Assembly (NCBI GenBank): GCA_036346225.1
Contig: JARFIW010000139.1
Span: forward strand, 7,068,001 to 7,132,000
Length of the DNA: 64,000 nt
Source of the DNA: Platerodrilus igneus
Taxonomy: Eukaryota; Arthropoda; Insecta; Coleoptera; Lycidae
Direction of reading: 5' to 3'
Each line of letters opens with the position of its first letter. The stretch's first letter is position 1. A program made the translations under genes and the position numbers. Positions 44,346 through 55,895 of this stretch are shown here, in pieces. The notes below the pieces were generated by a model. It saw only the letters and a program-made list of their open reading frames with translations, did no database searches and was not told the origin of the DNA.

Positions 44346-46039
44346 TAAGACATACTTCGGCACAGCTTGCATCGACCTTTAAGGTTGTGGAAGCTGCATG
44401 AGACTTGAAATCACAGGGTAAGAGGAATGTTTAGAGAATATCTGAATGTTAAAATTTAAATATCAAGACACTTGTTTACACAACTGTAAAATAACTTAGA
44501 GAAACAAAAGTTAAAACACGATAAGAGAAATTTGACTAAATATGTATATTAATACTCAGTAATTACAATTCCAAAGACATGTATAAGATATACGCTTGTG
44601 TCATTAACATTGTAGACATCGCTATATATTTTAAATTTCTATAGAGAAATCAAAATAAATAATCTCTGTTTAAAAACTCAAAATTTAACTTAATGCGAGA
44701 GTAAATCAAAAAGTGATCATAATTGTAATAATGTCATGTAAGAAATGCACATGAAATGAAAGTTCAAGTAATAAACCTTTTTACCATAAGAAGCTTCATG
44801 AAGTTCCGAATGTTTACATTTTTTAGGTTAGGTATTAGAGAATTATATTTGAAATCATTTAAGATAAGTAAACTGTAATTAATAATCAAAACAAAATATT
44901 TGTAGTGACAAAGACAATTTTAAATAGAGGTTAGGTCTCTTTATTTTAACAGAAAAATAATAAGGTAGAAGTTTTAATCTCATACCTGTAGTATCCTTAA
45001 CTGAACTAATACTAAGTTACTTAATTTATTGGAATCCTTCATATCCAGGAAACTGAGACATCCTGCATTGGTGGATCTACTAGTGTAGGTACAAAACAGC
45101 ATGTGGTCGACTTCAAATGTTGTCTTTAACAGACTTCTGTTCCATAAATTAAACTTGCAGATATTTTTCAATAAGGTAATAATTGAGCGGCAATATGTAA
45201 AGTAGAATGAAACGAAATATAAAATTCTTGTGATGAGAGTATTTATTTTACATCATCTGGTTGTGCAAAAACACGAGCAACTTTTCATGTAGAAATCTGA
45301 ATGAGGGAAACACGTCGCCGTAACATCGGTAACCAAAACGCAGGTAGTCGGAACATAGGTAACTGAAGAATAGATAACCTGAGCATAGCTAACCGGAGCA
45401 CCCTAGAAAATTCAGTTGTGTTACAAAAGTGAAAATTTAACACGAGGTGGAAGGGAAATTAAACCATTAATAACTTACCATCTGTATAATTTTTTGATGG
45501 GTTAAACGAATAAATAACTTCTGTATCTTTCATACTAAACATCTAAAATTATATTTAAATGTTAATTTAGGATTTATGATTAGAAAATTTACATACTAGG
45601 TAAGCACATGAGGCAAGGTAGAAGTTCAAATCAAAAATGGCCAACAGTGCCAGATAAGCAATCAGATATCAAAAGAGAAATGAAAATTTGACACTTCAAA
45701 TAAACTATTTTCGGCCATCTTCGGGATGGACGATTTCTAGCGATTATTCTCAATAATACAGAACTTAGAACCACACCAGTTGTGCTTTTGGAATAAACAC
45801 TTCAGAAATAACCAATAGGAAAATTTCATATAGATATAATTATTTGTACTATGTAACAAATTAGTAACTTGTGGATTAAAACTAATAATCCAGGATTGTG
45901 CGAGATAAATTCTTATAGAAAATATATTATATAATAAAGAGAATAATTCTATATTTAAATGTAGATATAAGCATTTATATGTTAATAGTGCCAAGCACAA
46001 ATGTAACATGCTAAAATATAGGCAAAAAGGCATGTTACA
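44346..46039. other. Sequence between two PLE fragments
   Basis: About 1.7 kb without recognised genes, separating the endonuclease and RT parts of what may be a single PLE. It includes a 15-bp tandem repeat at 45329-45403. Ends of an inserted element could not be defined. Confidence 0.4.
45329..45403 (+). repeat. 15-bp tandem repeat, five imperfect units
   Basis: Units such as GTAACCAAAACGCAG, GTAGTCGGAACATAG, GTAACTGAAGAATAG, ATAACCTGAGCATAG and CTAACCGGAGCACCC. Confidence 0.8.
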
Positions 46040-46560
46040 GTTTATTGTATGTTCTGATTTAGAAGAATTATTAAATAATAATTTATTTCTTAATCCTGGA
46101 GGGTATGAATTTTGTATACGTATGTTTTTAAATTGGTTTAAATTATAGTTTTTTTGTCTAAAGTGTGATATTATTTCAATTCTTTTTTTCATTCTAGTAC
46201 TAAGTTAATTTTGGTTTTTAGTGGATGATAAGAGTGAAAATTTAAGAATCTTCCCGAAGACATGGATTTTCGATACCAGCTACTAACGAGGATATTATTT
46301 TCTGTTCTAGTAATTAACATATCTAAAAGAGGAATACCCTTGTTGGATTCTGTTTCTATCGTGAATTTTATGAATGTGCTGTATGCGTTGAATAGTTGAA
46401 GTATTTCGTCACTTCTTTCTTCAGGAATACTGCAAATTAAGTCATTAACATATTTCTTGAAAAATGGACGTTGAAAATTTAGTTTAGGAATACAAGTATA
46501 AGTAGGTCATCCATAACGTATTGTGCAAAATATTTTTCTCCTAGATTAAAATTTATAGAA
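46040..46560 (-). pseudogene. Penelope-like element reverse transcriptase, C-terminal part
   Basis: The minus strand reads FQRPFFKKYVNDLICSIPEE (about 46475-46420), FIKFTIETESNKGIPLLDML, ITRTENNILVSSWYRKSM, NFHSYHPLKTKINLVL, a stop, and NSYPPGLRNKLL. This is the palm-to-thumb part of a PLE RT. The catalytic box reads YVND where YVDD is expected (GAT to AAT), which would abolish activity. The N-terminal RT blocks are missing. The region past about 46050 no longer looks like PLE; the linker and endonuclease resume at 44345. Confidence 0.68.
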
Positions 46561-48547
46561 ACCCAGACTTATTTTTCTTAAAGAGAATAATCCAATGCTA
46601 TTGGTGGACTTTACTAATACAGAAGCTATTAAAACAAAATGTGATTATAATTATTTCTAAGGGAACGTCACAAGATATTTGGTAGTGGTGCTATTATATA
46701 TGTTTTTCTCCCCCTTCTTATGTTAAACAGATTCCCGTGAGGCGAGTTTGTCACGTGTACTGTAGTGTTAGTAAATCGATTAGGTACAGTCATCATAGAT
46801 ATATGTGGATAAGTGTAATATTTTTTATTTGTATATTACTTGTATCTTAATTATTGTATGTTTTTCTATTTCTGTACTTTACTGTCAGGTTGTAGGTTCG
46901 TCGGTTTCGGTTTGATTGACCCTCACCATCTTCGACTGTGTTAGCGCGGCCTTCTCTTTTCTTCCGTTTCCTCTTCTGTTGCAGTAATTTGGGCGTGTTG
47001 TTCTTGACCAACTCTCGTCCTTTTCCTTCTGGCCCGCTTGTTTGACTTAAACAGTGTGCTTCGTCTTCTATTCGTCAGGGACATATATTCACACAACGCA
47101 CTAAAAGCTTTCCTACAGGTCTTAGAGGAAAACATTTGTCGTTGCCTTTGCTAGGCATAGAACCATTCTTCTCTGTTTAAAGATCAGTAACACTACAAGC
47201 AAGGACACGTCGCTTTGAAACTTTGAGGTGTGCCCAATAAAAGCAAAAACATGTTTTCTTTTCTAATTCGAAACCTCTGCAGAGCTTTTAGTGCGTCGTA
47301 TGGGTACTGACGAGTTATGGACGAAATGCACAATTACCAAATTACATCTAGTTTTAATCTATGCATTTAAACGAAATAAGACTTGTTAGTTTTTTATATA
47401 CGAAGATATCCGAAACGCAAAGGTATAATGAATGTCAGCTATGGCCTATTGATAGATGAATAACATAATTCATAGCTTTTGATTGTCATGTCTTCTGCTC
47501 ATCTGGATCTTTTGGTTCCCAAGGTGTTAAGTTAATAGCGTAACTAGTTATTATAGTTACTTAAATTTCCCAAATCAGCTGGAATCTTAGCACTATGAGA
47601 CCTAGTTATAACAAACTAATATTTTTTGTCTTTCTATGCGCTGCACTCCTGCAACGTATGCTAAAACCATACAAAATTAAATTAATTCTATTTTTTTAGT
47701 AACGGTAGTTACTGCGAGAGAAAGTGAAACACGAAACAAAACGTAATAATAAACTGTAGCTGAAGAGCGGGCGTCATACCACGGCCTTGCGCGAATAAAG
47801 ATTTCGCCTCGGGGATCGGCGTGGCAGGCCTTGGGTTCCGTTACCATCGCGGTCGTAACAAACTAGAGAATGTGGTATAATCAAATGTAATTAATTACTA
47901 ATGACCTGTCCGTATACAAAAAAAGCAGCTATACAACTACCAAAAGAAATCTTTCGATTTCGTAAGACGCCCAATCCATTGAAGCTGGAAGCTCATCCTG
48001 CCTACACACACCTAACGCAAAAAAAGGAAAAATTGTTGTTTTGTTGTAGTATAATAAATGTGTATTTCTTAGTATATCGCCGCGCCGCCAGTTTGATGCA
48101 ATAGTACTGTTACTGTTAATTCTTCAAGAGATGCTTTTACAAGATAATAAAACTAGTAAGCGTAGTGTTAGTGAACCACGCCCTGGCAACAAGACTGAAT
48201 AATAATGCATTATAATGACCTCGTGGATTATACGGTTATAGAACGTAAGGTATGAGCGTTATCAAATTAATGTTACAGATACTACTGACATTACACAACA
48301 TTATTTTATTATTCCTACTGTTCTTTAATAAGAGCAATATGTGGGTATTAACTGCATTTTGTTGCACTACAATTAATATAATCAAATTCACTTTGTCTTG
48401 TAAAAAATCTCTAAAACTTGTTGAAACTTAACTAAACATACCTAAAGTTTTACGCAACACGAATTAAAAATTATGTCATATTTGCCCTAATTCCTAATAC
48501 ATTCCATAATCAAAGCTTACAGCATCTACAATGCAATGTTAGTAATA
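46561..48547. other. No recognisable features
   Basis: Short frames (46941-47135 minus, Arg/Lys-rich; 47901-48104 plus) without domains. A GC-richer patch at 47760-47850 does not fold as a tRNA. Confidence 0.45.
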
Positions 48548-48553
48548 AATACT

Positions 48554-49075
48554 AGTAGGTAGTTTTTAACAGTTCGACCGCCTCATTCCCTCCAGGATCT
48601 CTCATTCCCTCACTCATTTCCTCTTGCCTCCATAGCTCATCTTTTGAGATAAATATATCTTGTTTGGTATCAATTAATATTAGATTTTTCTCAGCTACCT
48701 GAATTTCTAGGAAGTTCCCCTCATTTTAAGATTCTTTACTGGTAGCGATTCCTAACCATTCTTAAAATTTTTTTAGCCATGCGACACATGAAATTAGTCT
48801 AGAATTTTATGTAGAATCCGAATCTGCAGACAGATTTAAAATCGGATAACCCCTTAGCGTTTTACACACATACCCTCTGCGAGATAAATCTTTCTCTACA
48901 TTCCCACCCACGAGATAAATGTACCTTGTTTGGTATCAATTAATATCAGATATTTCTCAGCTACATGAATTTCTAGGAATTTTTCAGATTGCATCATCTC
49001 CCAGAGAGCTACCCTCATTTTAAGATTTTTTTTACCAGCAGCGATTTCTAATCACCTCTCCTTTATAACATCTAG
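48554..49075 (-). repeat. Polinton left inverted repeat
   Basis: Complementary to 55200-55889. It consists of an outer 60 bp followed by two diverged tandem blocks (48636-48870 and 48911-49070), each with CTTGTTTGGTATCAATTAATAT and TGAATTTCTAGGAA. Confidence 0.85.
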
Positions 49076-49493
49076 AATCCTTTAACCAAACACTTAGAGG
49101 TATTAACACAAAGAAATTAAGCACACAAAAGTTTAATAATTTATTTTATCCGATTTACGGTTTAATAAAGTAATAGAATACAATTTTTACATTGCAAAGT
49201 ATAACATTATTTTATTTTCTTCGTGTAGCCGAATCCAAGCAGGTTAAAGTAACCTGTAACAAAAAAAAGACATTAAAGTGTTGTTTAAAAAGGGAGGAAA
49301 CGTGTTTTCGGTCAATAAGACATATTGCCGTTAATCTAACAATATGTATTACCGTCCAGCGACACCGCGTGGAGGTAAACACATGTCGCCAGGAGCGAAG
49401 GAATTATTAAGGATGGGAATGGTGGGTATGTCTTATAACTAACTTACATGCTACTATATACATGCACAATAAAATATACACATATATAAGTAA

Positions 49494-50880
49494 CTATCCT
49501 ATATCTTTATGCCCCCATGCGTAGCTTACTGTACTATTAGGGATGACGTACTTTCTATCATCTTCTCCCGATAAACTAATTTTATTAATCAATTGAGTAT
49601 ACAAGTTGTGTTTATGACTACGGATAGTCACCATGCTATGCATGAGAGCACTAGAATTATTATCCACAATATCCCTAAAACTATTTACACTAATATTATG
49701 TACAATATTACGACTAATACCCATAATTTTTTTAATAACATCCCTCTCGCTAATAATACATTAGGATTAGGCTCTAGTACCCACAAACTCTAAAACCAAA
49801 TCACCGTTAAATTCGTCTTTGAATTTTCTGAGCACTTTCTTATTAACGAGTGGGATATTGTACTTATTGTTTGGGAGGTAATCACTTGTATCAAAATGGT
49901 CTAAATTTACGCAAATATCACTATACAAGTCCGGCGTCTCCACACTATAAACAAGGGAGTCTATGTCCGTATACAAAACTACAATCTGGGACCATACAGA
50001 TGTTTCATGGCGTCATAATGAAATCATACATGAGGGTTTTTGATAAATCTACAACTGAAAAACTTACATAAATCGGTTTGTTATACAAAACTTTCACCCT
50101 ATCCATTTGTATAATCACCAGATCCTCGCCTAGCGCAGTACAACTATTGAAATTAGGTTTGGCAACCAAGTTATTCGCGCACAATTTTTTACCTTCTGGC
50201 ACCCACTGCGTAACAATCTTCACATCCGCCCTTTTGTCGACATTCTCTATAGTCTTCCCAAAGACGGCATTGTTCATTAATTTAAAGAAGTCTTTTTCGA
50301 AAGCATTTTTGGCAGATGTTTAAGGGTGGTGTTCGGATCAATGTAAGCTTTTAACCAGGGTGCTTGCTCGAATTCCAGCACGCAATGGACACCAGTGAGT
50401 CTAAGACCATTACGTAGTGCCTTTTGCAGGTTTCTGTAATGGATGATGTAATGGTGCTTATTCTGTAAAGTGGCGAGTAACTTAACTGTCTTGGACGATG
50501 GAGTTGGGGGAACCATGGTTTGTGGACAAAACGGTAAATCGTTATGAGCATCGTGCAGGTCTTCTTTCAGGAGGTTAAGCTCTTGTTATTTCAACCACCT
50601 GAAGCCGCTTATCTGCAGCGGTTGGGACATAGCCCATCCATATAAATTATTTGCATCAAGGTACTCCAAGTATTTGGAGGGTTTGCTGGAATCGTAATTT
50701 TTCATATACTTGCTATTGGCTGTGGCGTGGCGACCGCTGCATTGTGTTAAGCCACCTCTAATACCTTTTTGACAAAGTGATGCATTTCCACATCTGTAAA
50801 TAGATACAATTTAACTCCAGTATATTTCAACATGGCATCCCAAGTCAAGCTGGGGGCTGTCATGTACTGCATACTCCTTG
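49494..50880 (-). pseudogene. Polinton DNA polymerase B, main fragment
   Basis: The minus strand carries the polymerase half of a protein-primed family B DNA polymerase. Order: TAPSLTWDAML and LFTDVEMHHFVKK (50870-50770); motif A region KYLEYLDANNLYGWAMSQ (about 50675-50622); HHYIIHYRNLQKAL (about 50460); motif B region NNAVFGKTIENV (50274-50239); PIYVSFSVVDLSKTLMYDF; motif C YTDIDSLVYS (about 49973-49945, usually YTDTDS); FKDEFNGDLVLEFVG; and a C-terminus with LYTQLINKISLSGEDD. Frameshifts near 50768, 50290, 50010 and 49780 and a TAA near 50597 break it. The exonuclease and priming half upstream is missing. In Polintons this enzyme copies the element. Confidence 0.9.
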
Positions 50881-53029
50881 TCTGCGTTACTGCTATTCTT
50901 GTAGTTGGTGGAAAAAGTGTTACGTTTTTTTTCGTGGCAGCACGTTGGGCGCCAAAAATCTATGTTACGTAACACAAAGAAAGTCAAAGCAATGACCCGG
51001 CTCAATCGGAGAGTAGGGGGGGTTGTAGAAAGCAGACTGACCTATGATGTATGCGGCGGTAAGGAGTTAGTAACAGTACCTGCAATAAAAGAAATTAGAA
51101 TAGTAAACCTGCAATAAAAAAGATTAGTCCTGCAAACCTGAAATAAAGAAAAAGCATAGTAGCAATGAAAAGTCTAAATTATTCAGTACTTTGTAGAATG
51201 TAAAAAAAAGAAACTGTTTAGATAAACTATATAATATAATAACGGTAAAAGCAATACAGACAAATGTTTAGTACAAAGTGAGGTAATATTGGGGAGTAGC
51301 AGAAACGTTTCCTCACACACCAATTAGACATAAAGCAGATAAAATGTTGACAAAAGATAAATAGATAAAACACAATTGGTATGAGTAATTCAGTAGTATT
51401 GATTGTTTTTTTTTTCTTCTTTCTTTTTTTTTTCTTAATAGCAGGTAAGTCTATAGTAAAAGGTACGACGAAGAATATTGCAAAACAAACGGATAGATAT
51501 TTACAGTAATAACAAGTATGAAATAGTTCAACTTACACAACCAGGAGCACAGGAAGAGTTTCTATATAATTGTACCAGTTCGGCTACTGATAGCCTTGCA
51601 GTTGGAGCTGGTGGAGTATGGGGTGTCCCTGGTTCCATCCCATTATCAACTTGAAACTTGGTAAGCCGGATGCCCTGGTGTAGCTTGGCAAAGATTCACA
51701 GTCTAATCGCGGGGGTGGAAGTTGTGGTACAACAGACAGGAACACATGCAACAACGCAACTAAGAACAATTAAAGTTAGAATAGTTCCGATCCAACCATC
51801 CGTCAAGAATTTTCCGTATTGCGGATCTGCTTCAGCAAAAAGAACTTCGTCAACTTCTGAAGCTAATTTCAGTTGGTACAGGCATTGTTTGAATACGGTG
51901 AAACATTTAAAAGCACGATCACTCTCACAATCTCGTCTTTAAAAAAAAGAATGTTCATATTTTATTTACTTAGTAAATGCAAGGTAAATTTAACATATCA
52001 TTAATACGGAATGAGTTAAACACTTCTGCAATTCCATTTTGTAAATGTTTTAGGGAGTTTAAAACCTGACTAAGGTGGCTCCTTTAAGAATTCTGTACAA
52101 GTTTATTGCACTTACCCTGATAAACAAAAAGGGACCACGAAAAACTAGATCGCACACACCGTTTAAATATCAAAAGACAAAGCACCAACAAAAAACAACA
52201 ATTAGTAAGGCACGTGTATCACTAAAGTAAAACCGTCAGTCAAATGTCCTTAAAACACACGTGCGTCGACCAAACACGTTACATATAAAGCAACCTTCCT
52301 TCAAAAGGCATTAGAACTACACTGCTACAGTTAATATACAACTTTTCATTTCACAAGAAAGACAACTAAAAACACAATTAGGAAAGCAACAAGGAAACCG
52401 CATTTTTAACGTCACTAACATATATCGGAACACAGAACAGAACTTCCCAACTCGTCGCTATTATCACCGCTTATCGTAAATTATCTAGACCTGTATATTC
52501 ACATACGGAACAAAATTTATACGACGGCAAGCCAAAAACGATGCAATTTATTTATTAATTGAAAATCAAACTTCAATTAATCTATTTTTAAATTACTACA
52601 CACGAGTTAAATTGCATACAATTCTGCATTATTCTGAAGTATTTCCTTTATACAAACAGCGATCTCAAAGAAACGATGTATTTTTAAGTACATTAACAGA
52701 AAGGAAGCAAAAAATGTTAAACTACCAAAAATGCCCGTTACAAAAGTCAGTCGCCTTTTTTACTGCTAGGATTGCTGCAAAGCACCATTCTATACTTTCT
52801 TTAAAAGTATAGCACATGGCGCACTTTTTTGTCTGATAATTAAATTTTGCTCATGTAGGCTTTTACACTTTCACATATTTAAACATCTAATACGATAACG
52901 CCGTTTTTTTTTTAATCCAACGATCCGATGGGCTTCCACACACACCAACACCTATCGTATCTTTTCTACTATTTGTTAAACAAAAACTACCGGCATCGCC
53001 ATGTTCGTATGTGAACGTAAGCAGATGTT
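50881..53029. other. Polinton interior of unknown content
   Basis: No polymerase or other Polinton signature. Frames at 51658-51942 (+, 94 codons) and 52612-52812 (+) have no recognised domain. Foreign insertion is possible, but no boundaries were found. Confidence 0.4.
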
Positions 53030-53335
53030 TGCGGATGTGTACGAGAATATGTAACCATATACATTAATCAGTCTAAGCTATTTTATTTAGTCCAAGAAAA
53101 CGACTATTTTTCTAAACCACAATTAATAATTACCTTTATAGGTTTAGCATTTTTACCATTTCCCAATGGCTGGTGCTACGTACATGGAAACTTTAATTTC
53201 TTATTGGAGAGAATCCTTATTATCCCACGCACTGTTGCGTAGTTGCATGCCCCACTCCCTTTTGGGAATATATGCTCGTTATAGGTTGTAGGACCCTCGG
53301 TTTTAAATGATCCAAAAGGTTCTTTACTAGGCAAA
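53030..53335 (-). pseudogene. Gene X 3' fragment, unexpanded paralogue
   Basis: 53030-53190 matches 9200-9366 and 53202-53335 matches 11262-11395, the two flanks of the 9-bp array. Here they are joined by one TTTAATTTC (53193-53201). The minus frame reads PSKEPFGSFKTEGPTTYNEH and continues to NKKLKFPCT. At about 53336 the sequence switches to the 3' region of polymerase B, a deletion junction. Confidence 0.85.
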
Positions 53336-53935
53336 ACGTATTTTCGGTCAATATGACATATTGCCGTTAATCTAACAATATCTTTTACTGTCCAGCGACA
53401 TCGCGTGGAGGTAAACATATGTCGCCAGGAGCGAAGGGATTATTAAGGATGGGGATGGTGGGTATGTCTTATAACTAACTTACATGCTACTATAAACATA
53501 CACAATAAAAAATATATATAAGTAACTATCCTATATCTTTGTCCCTATGCGTAGATTGCTGTACTATTAGGGATGACGTACCTTTTGTTATCCTCGCCCG
53601 ATAAACTAATTTTATTAATTGAGTATCAAGTTGGTTGTTTATGACTTCGAATACACACCATGCTATGCATAAGGGCACCAGAATTAATATGTAAAATGTC
53701 CTTAAAACTATTTACATTAATATTCTTAACTACACTCCGAGAGACCCCATTAATCTTTTTAATCGTGCCTTTCTCGCTTACAATACAGTAGGATTTAGCC
53801 CTACTACCAACAAATTCTAATACTAGATCCCCATTAAATTCGTCTTTGAATTCCCCTACAACTTTTTTTGTCGACAAGCGGTATATTGTATTTATTATCC
53901 GCGGAGTAGTCACTCTTAAAATAAATATATCTTGT
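53336..53935 (-). pseudogene. Polinton DNA polymerase B, second 3' fragment
   Basis: Paralogous to 49290-49980, including the non-coding 3' flank (GACATATTGCCGTTAATCTA, GGAGCGAAGG). The coding part (53626-53920) has KKVVGEFKDEFNGDLVLEFV, SRAKSYCIVSEKGTIKKI and ALMHSMVCIRSHK, the C-terminal end of the enzyme, without catalytic motifs. It fuses at 53925 to a piece of the inverted-repeat unit (TKQDIFI), giving an accidental 118-codon frame. Confidence 0.85.
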
Positions 53936-54130
53936 TTGGTATCAACTAATATTAGATTTTCTAGGGAGTCCAAATCTGCCAATAGATTTTAAATAGAACA
54001 ACCCCTTACAAAGTTACGCCTTTTAAAGACCCAAACGTCTAATTTTTGCTCATCTTTATTTAACTCCATTTTTAAAACCTTTTTTTTCGCTACCCAAGAC
54101 ATACGCTTTAACCAACCATTACCCGAGAAA
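53936..54130. repeat. Internal piece of the inverted-repeat unit
   Basis: 53925-53990 copies part of the left inverted repeat in the same orientation (CTTGTTTGGTATCAACTAAT). 54083-54130 weakly resembles 8436-8480. Marks a rearrangement inside the element. Confidence 0.6.
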
Positions 54131-54136
54131 TCTAAA

Positions 54137-54430
54137 ATCGCTGTGTCCCGCGAACATCACGTGGAGATAACACGTATACTCTGTCCACTAGGATAGAAGC
54201 AGGAAGTATTTGGAAAAAGGGAAGGTGGGAGAAGAACTTAAAAATTATGGAATCTTAAAACTAATATACACAATAGATTTACAAAATCTATACAAATATA
54301 AACAACTATCTTAAACCTATATCTTTATGTCCCCATGAGTAGGTTGTCATCTTCGCTCGATAAACTAATTTTATTAGTAAGCTGCGTATACAAATCTTGT
54401 TTTTTTACTCCGGATACATATACCGACAAG
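54137..54430 (-). pseudogene. Polinton DNA polymerase B, third 3' fragment
   Basis: A more diverged copy of the polymerase end: the minus strand reads QDLYTQLTNKISLSSEDD near 54390-54340, then a deletion. The non-coding flank aligns with 49360-49500. No catalytic residues. Confidence 0.7.
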
Positions 54431-54489
54431 TACTCCATACCACCCAAATAAAGAATTAGATGCTTGTGACTGTTAACTTCCGCTTCCCT

Positions 54490-54600
54490 TGTGTACGCCC
54501 AGACACATCCCTATCCATGCGCACCCCTGCCAATGCGCAATGCCCATGCGTACCCCTACCCATGAGCACTGCCCATGCGTACCCCTCTCGGTGCGACTGC
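54490..54600 (+). repeat. Short repeat around CCCATGCGTACCCCT
   Basis: Imperfect GC-rich units with CCATGCG and ACCCCT, about five times, in AT-rich surroundings. Confidence 0.7.
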
Positions 54601-54754
54601 TATTTCGTGGTGATTTCATAACCTTTTATAAATAAAGAGCAATGTAATACTATTCTAAAAATTTTATTCTGACATTATACAAAACAAAATTTAAAAATAT
54701 TTAATGCCAAGCGTGGAACCATTTAAACTTAATTTTAATACAAAGTTATACATA

Positions 54755-54905
54755 AAATTTCTTTATGTTGTTGGAAGTGATTTTAATTTTATCTAATTTT
54801 ATTTGCAGCTTAAAATTTAAATCGACACCCAAGTCCTCTATCTCCTTTTCTAACCAATAGTTTGATACATAGAGGCCGGTTATAACATCTTCTAGTAATC
54901 TGGAA
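54755..54905 (-). pseudogene. Short unrecognised frame in the Polinton element
   Basis: About 49 codons on the minus strand (LEDVITGLYVSNYWLEKEIE, then a Lys-rich end). Open, with plausible composition, facing away from the polymerase N-terminal piece. Function unknown; may be part of a lost gene. Confidence 0.3.
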
Positions 54906-55080
54906 AATATGTACGAGGTCTTAAGCGAAACTATGAGAACAAAATCAGAGGAATTTGAAACACGTGAGTCCGGTTGGTCTTTGGAAAAGGTGCTCTATTT
55001 AGAAATAAATATTAATAAGTATAAGCCGATGAGTTCTAGGTTAAGAATAAAAATTGTGAATATGTATTTAGAAATGTGAT
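54898..55080 (+). pseudogene. Polinton polymerase B N-terminal-side fragment, inverted
   Basis: The plus strand reads ENMYEVLSETMRTKSEEF and ESGWSLEKVLYLEINI, NKYKPMSS, before ending in a stop at about 55078. This resembles the segment upstream of the exonuclease domain of Polinton polymerase B. It lies on the opposite strand from the other polymerase pieces, so an inversion or an independent insertion occurred. Confidence 0.55.
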
Positions 55081-55189
55081 TTACAAAATTTAAACTGTAT
55101 TAGTAAAAATTTTCTGTAATAAAAAGTTTTAAGAATGGTTTTTAGATTTTCTTTTAGGTATGAGCTGCAGGAAAGTTATAATTTAGAGG

Positions 55190-55889
55190 GTATGTGTGTA
55201 AAATGGTAAGGGGTGGTCCGATTTTAAATCTATTTACAGATTCGGATTCTGCATGAAATTCTAGACTAATTTGATGTATCGCATGACTAAAAAATTTATA
55301 AGGACGGTCAGAAATCGCTGCTGGTAAAAAATCTTAAAATGAGGGCAGCTCCCTGGAAGATGGTGCAATCTCAAAAATTCCTAGAAATTCAGATAGCTGA
55401 GAAAAGTCTACCATTAATCAATACCAAACAAGATATATTTGTCTCGAAAGATGAGCTAAACAAGATAGAAAGTATGATATGACATTAAAAGCGATTAGTG
55501 GTGCGGTGGCGGTATGCTCGCTAGAGGGTGTGTGTGTAAAACGGTAAGGGGTAGTCCTATTTGAAATCTGTTAACAGATTCGAATTCAGCGTAAAATTCT
55601 AGAATTATTTGATGTGTCGTATGGCTAAAAAATCTTATAAGGACGGTCAGAAATTGCAGCTGGTAAAAAATCTTAAAATGAGGGTAGCTCCCTGGCGGAT
55701 GATGCAATCTAAAACATTCCTAGAAATTCGGATAGCTGAGAAAAATCTAATTTTAATTGATACCAAACAAGATATATTTATCTCAAAAGATGAAATGGCT
55801 AGTCGAAGAAAACTATTTGGTCCAGATGTGTGAGGAAATGAGGGAATCTGGAGGAAATGAGGCGGCTGAACCGTTAAAAACTGCCTACT
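55190..55889 (+). repeat. Polinton right inverted repeat
   Basis: Complementary to 48554-49075. Two tandem blocks of about 310 bp (55190-55490 and 55520-55830) precede the outer 60 bp. Both blocks keep a similar frame on the plus strand (VKNLKMR, FLEI.IAEK, TKQDIF), open in the second block (55609-55833), so the unit may derive from coding sequence. Confidence 0.85.
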
Positions 55890-55895
55890 AATACT

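Larger units (their letters stand above)
48554..55889. mobile_element. Internally deleted Polinton/Maverick-lineage element
   Basis: A 7,336-bp element with ends AGTAGGTAGTTTTTAAC ... GTTAAAAACTGCCTACT and perfect 6-bp direct repeats AATACT on both sides (48548-48553 and 55890-55895). AG...CT ends, long terminal inverted repeats and 6-bp TSDs are the known hallmarks of Polintons, which replicate with their own protein-primed DNA polymerase B. Inside are several broken polymerase B pieces and a fragment of gene X. No integrase, capsid, protease or ATPase was seen, and 7.3 kb is about half the usual length or less, so it is a deleted, rearranged copy that would need help in trans. Confidence 0.85.

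Noticed and set aside
46941..47135. Arg/Lys-rich 64-codon minus ORF as a toxin or nuclear protein
   Set aside because: Composition only; no family, start context or neighbours to support it.
53626..53982. 118-codon ORF as a novel protein
   Set aside because: A fusion of a polymerase B end with part of the inverted-repeat unit, created by rearrangement.
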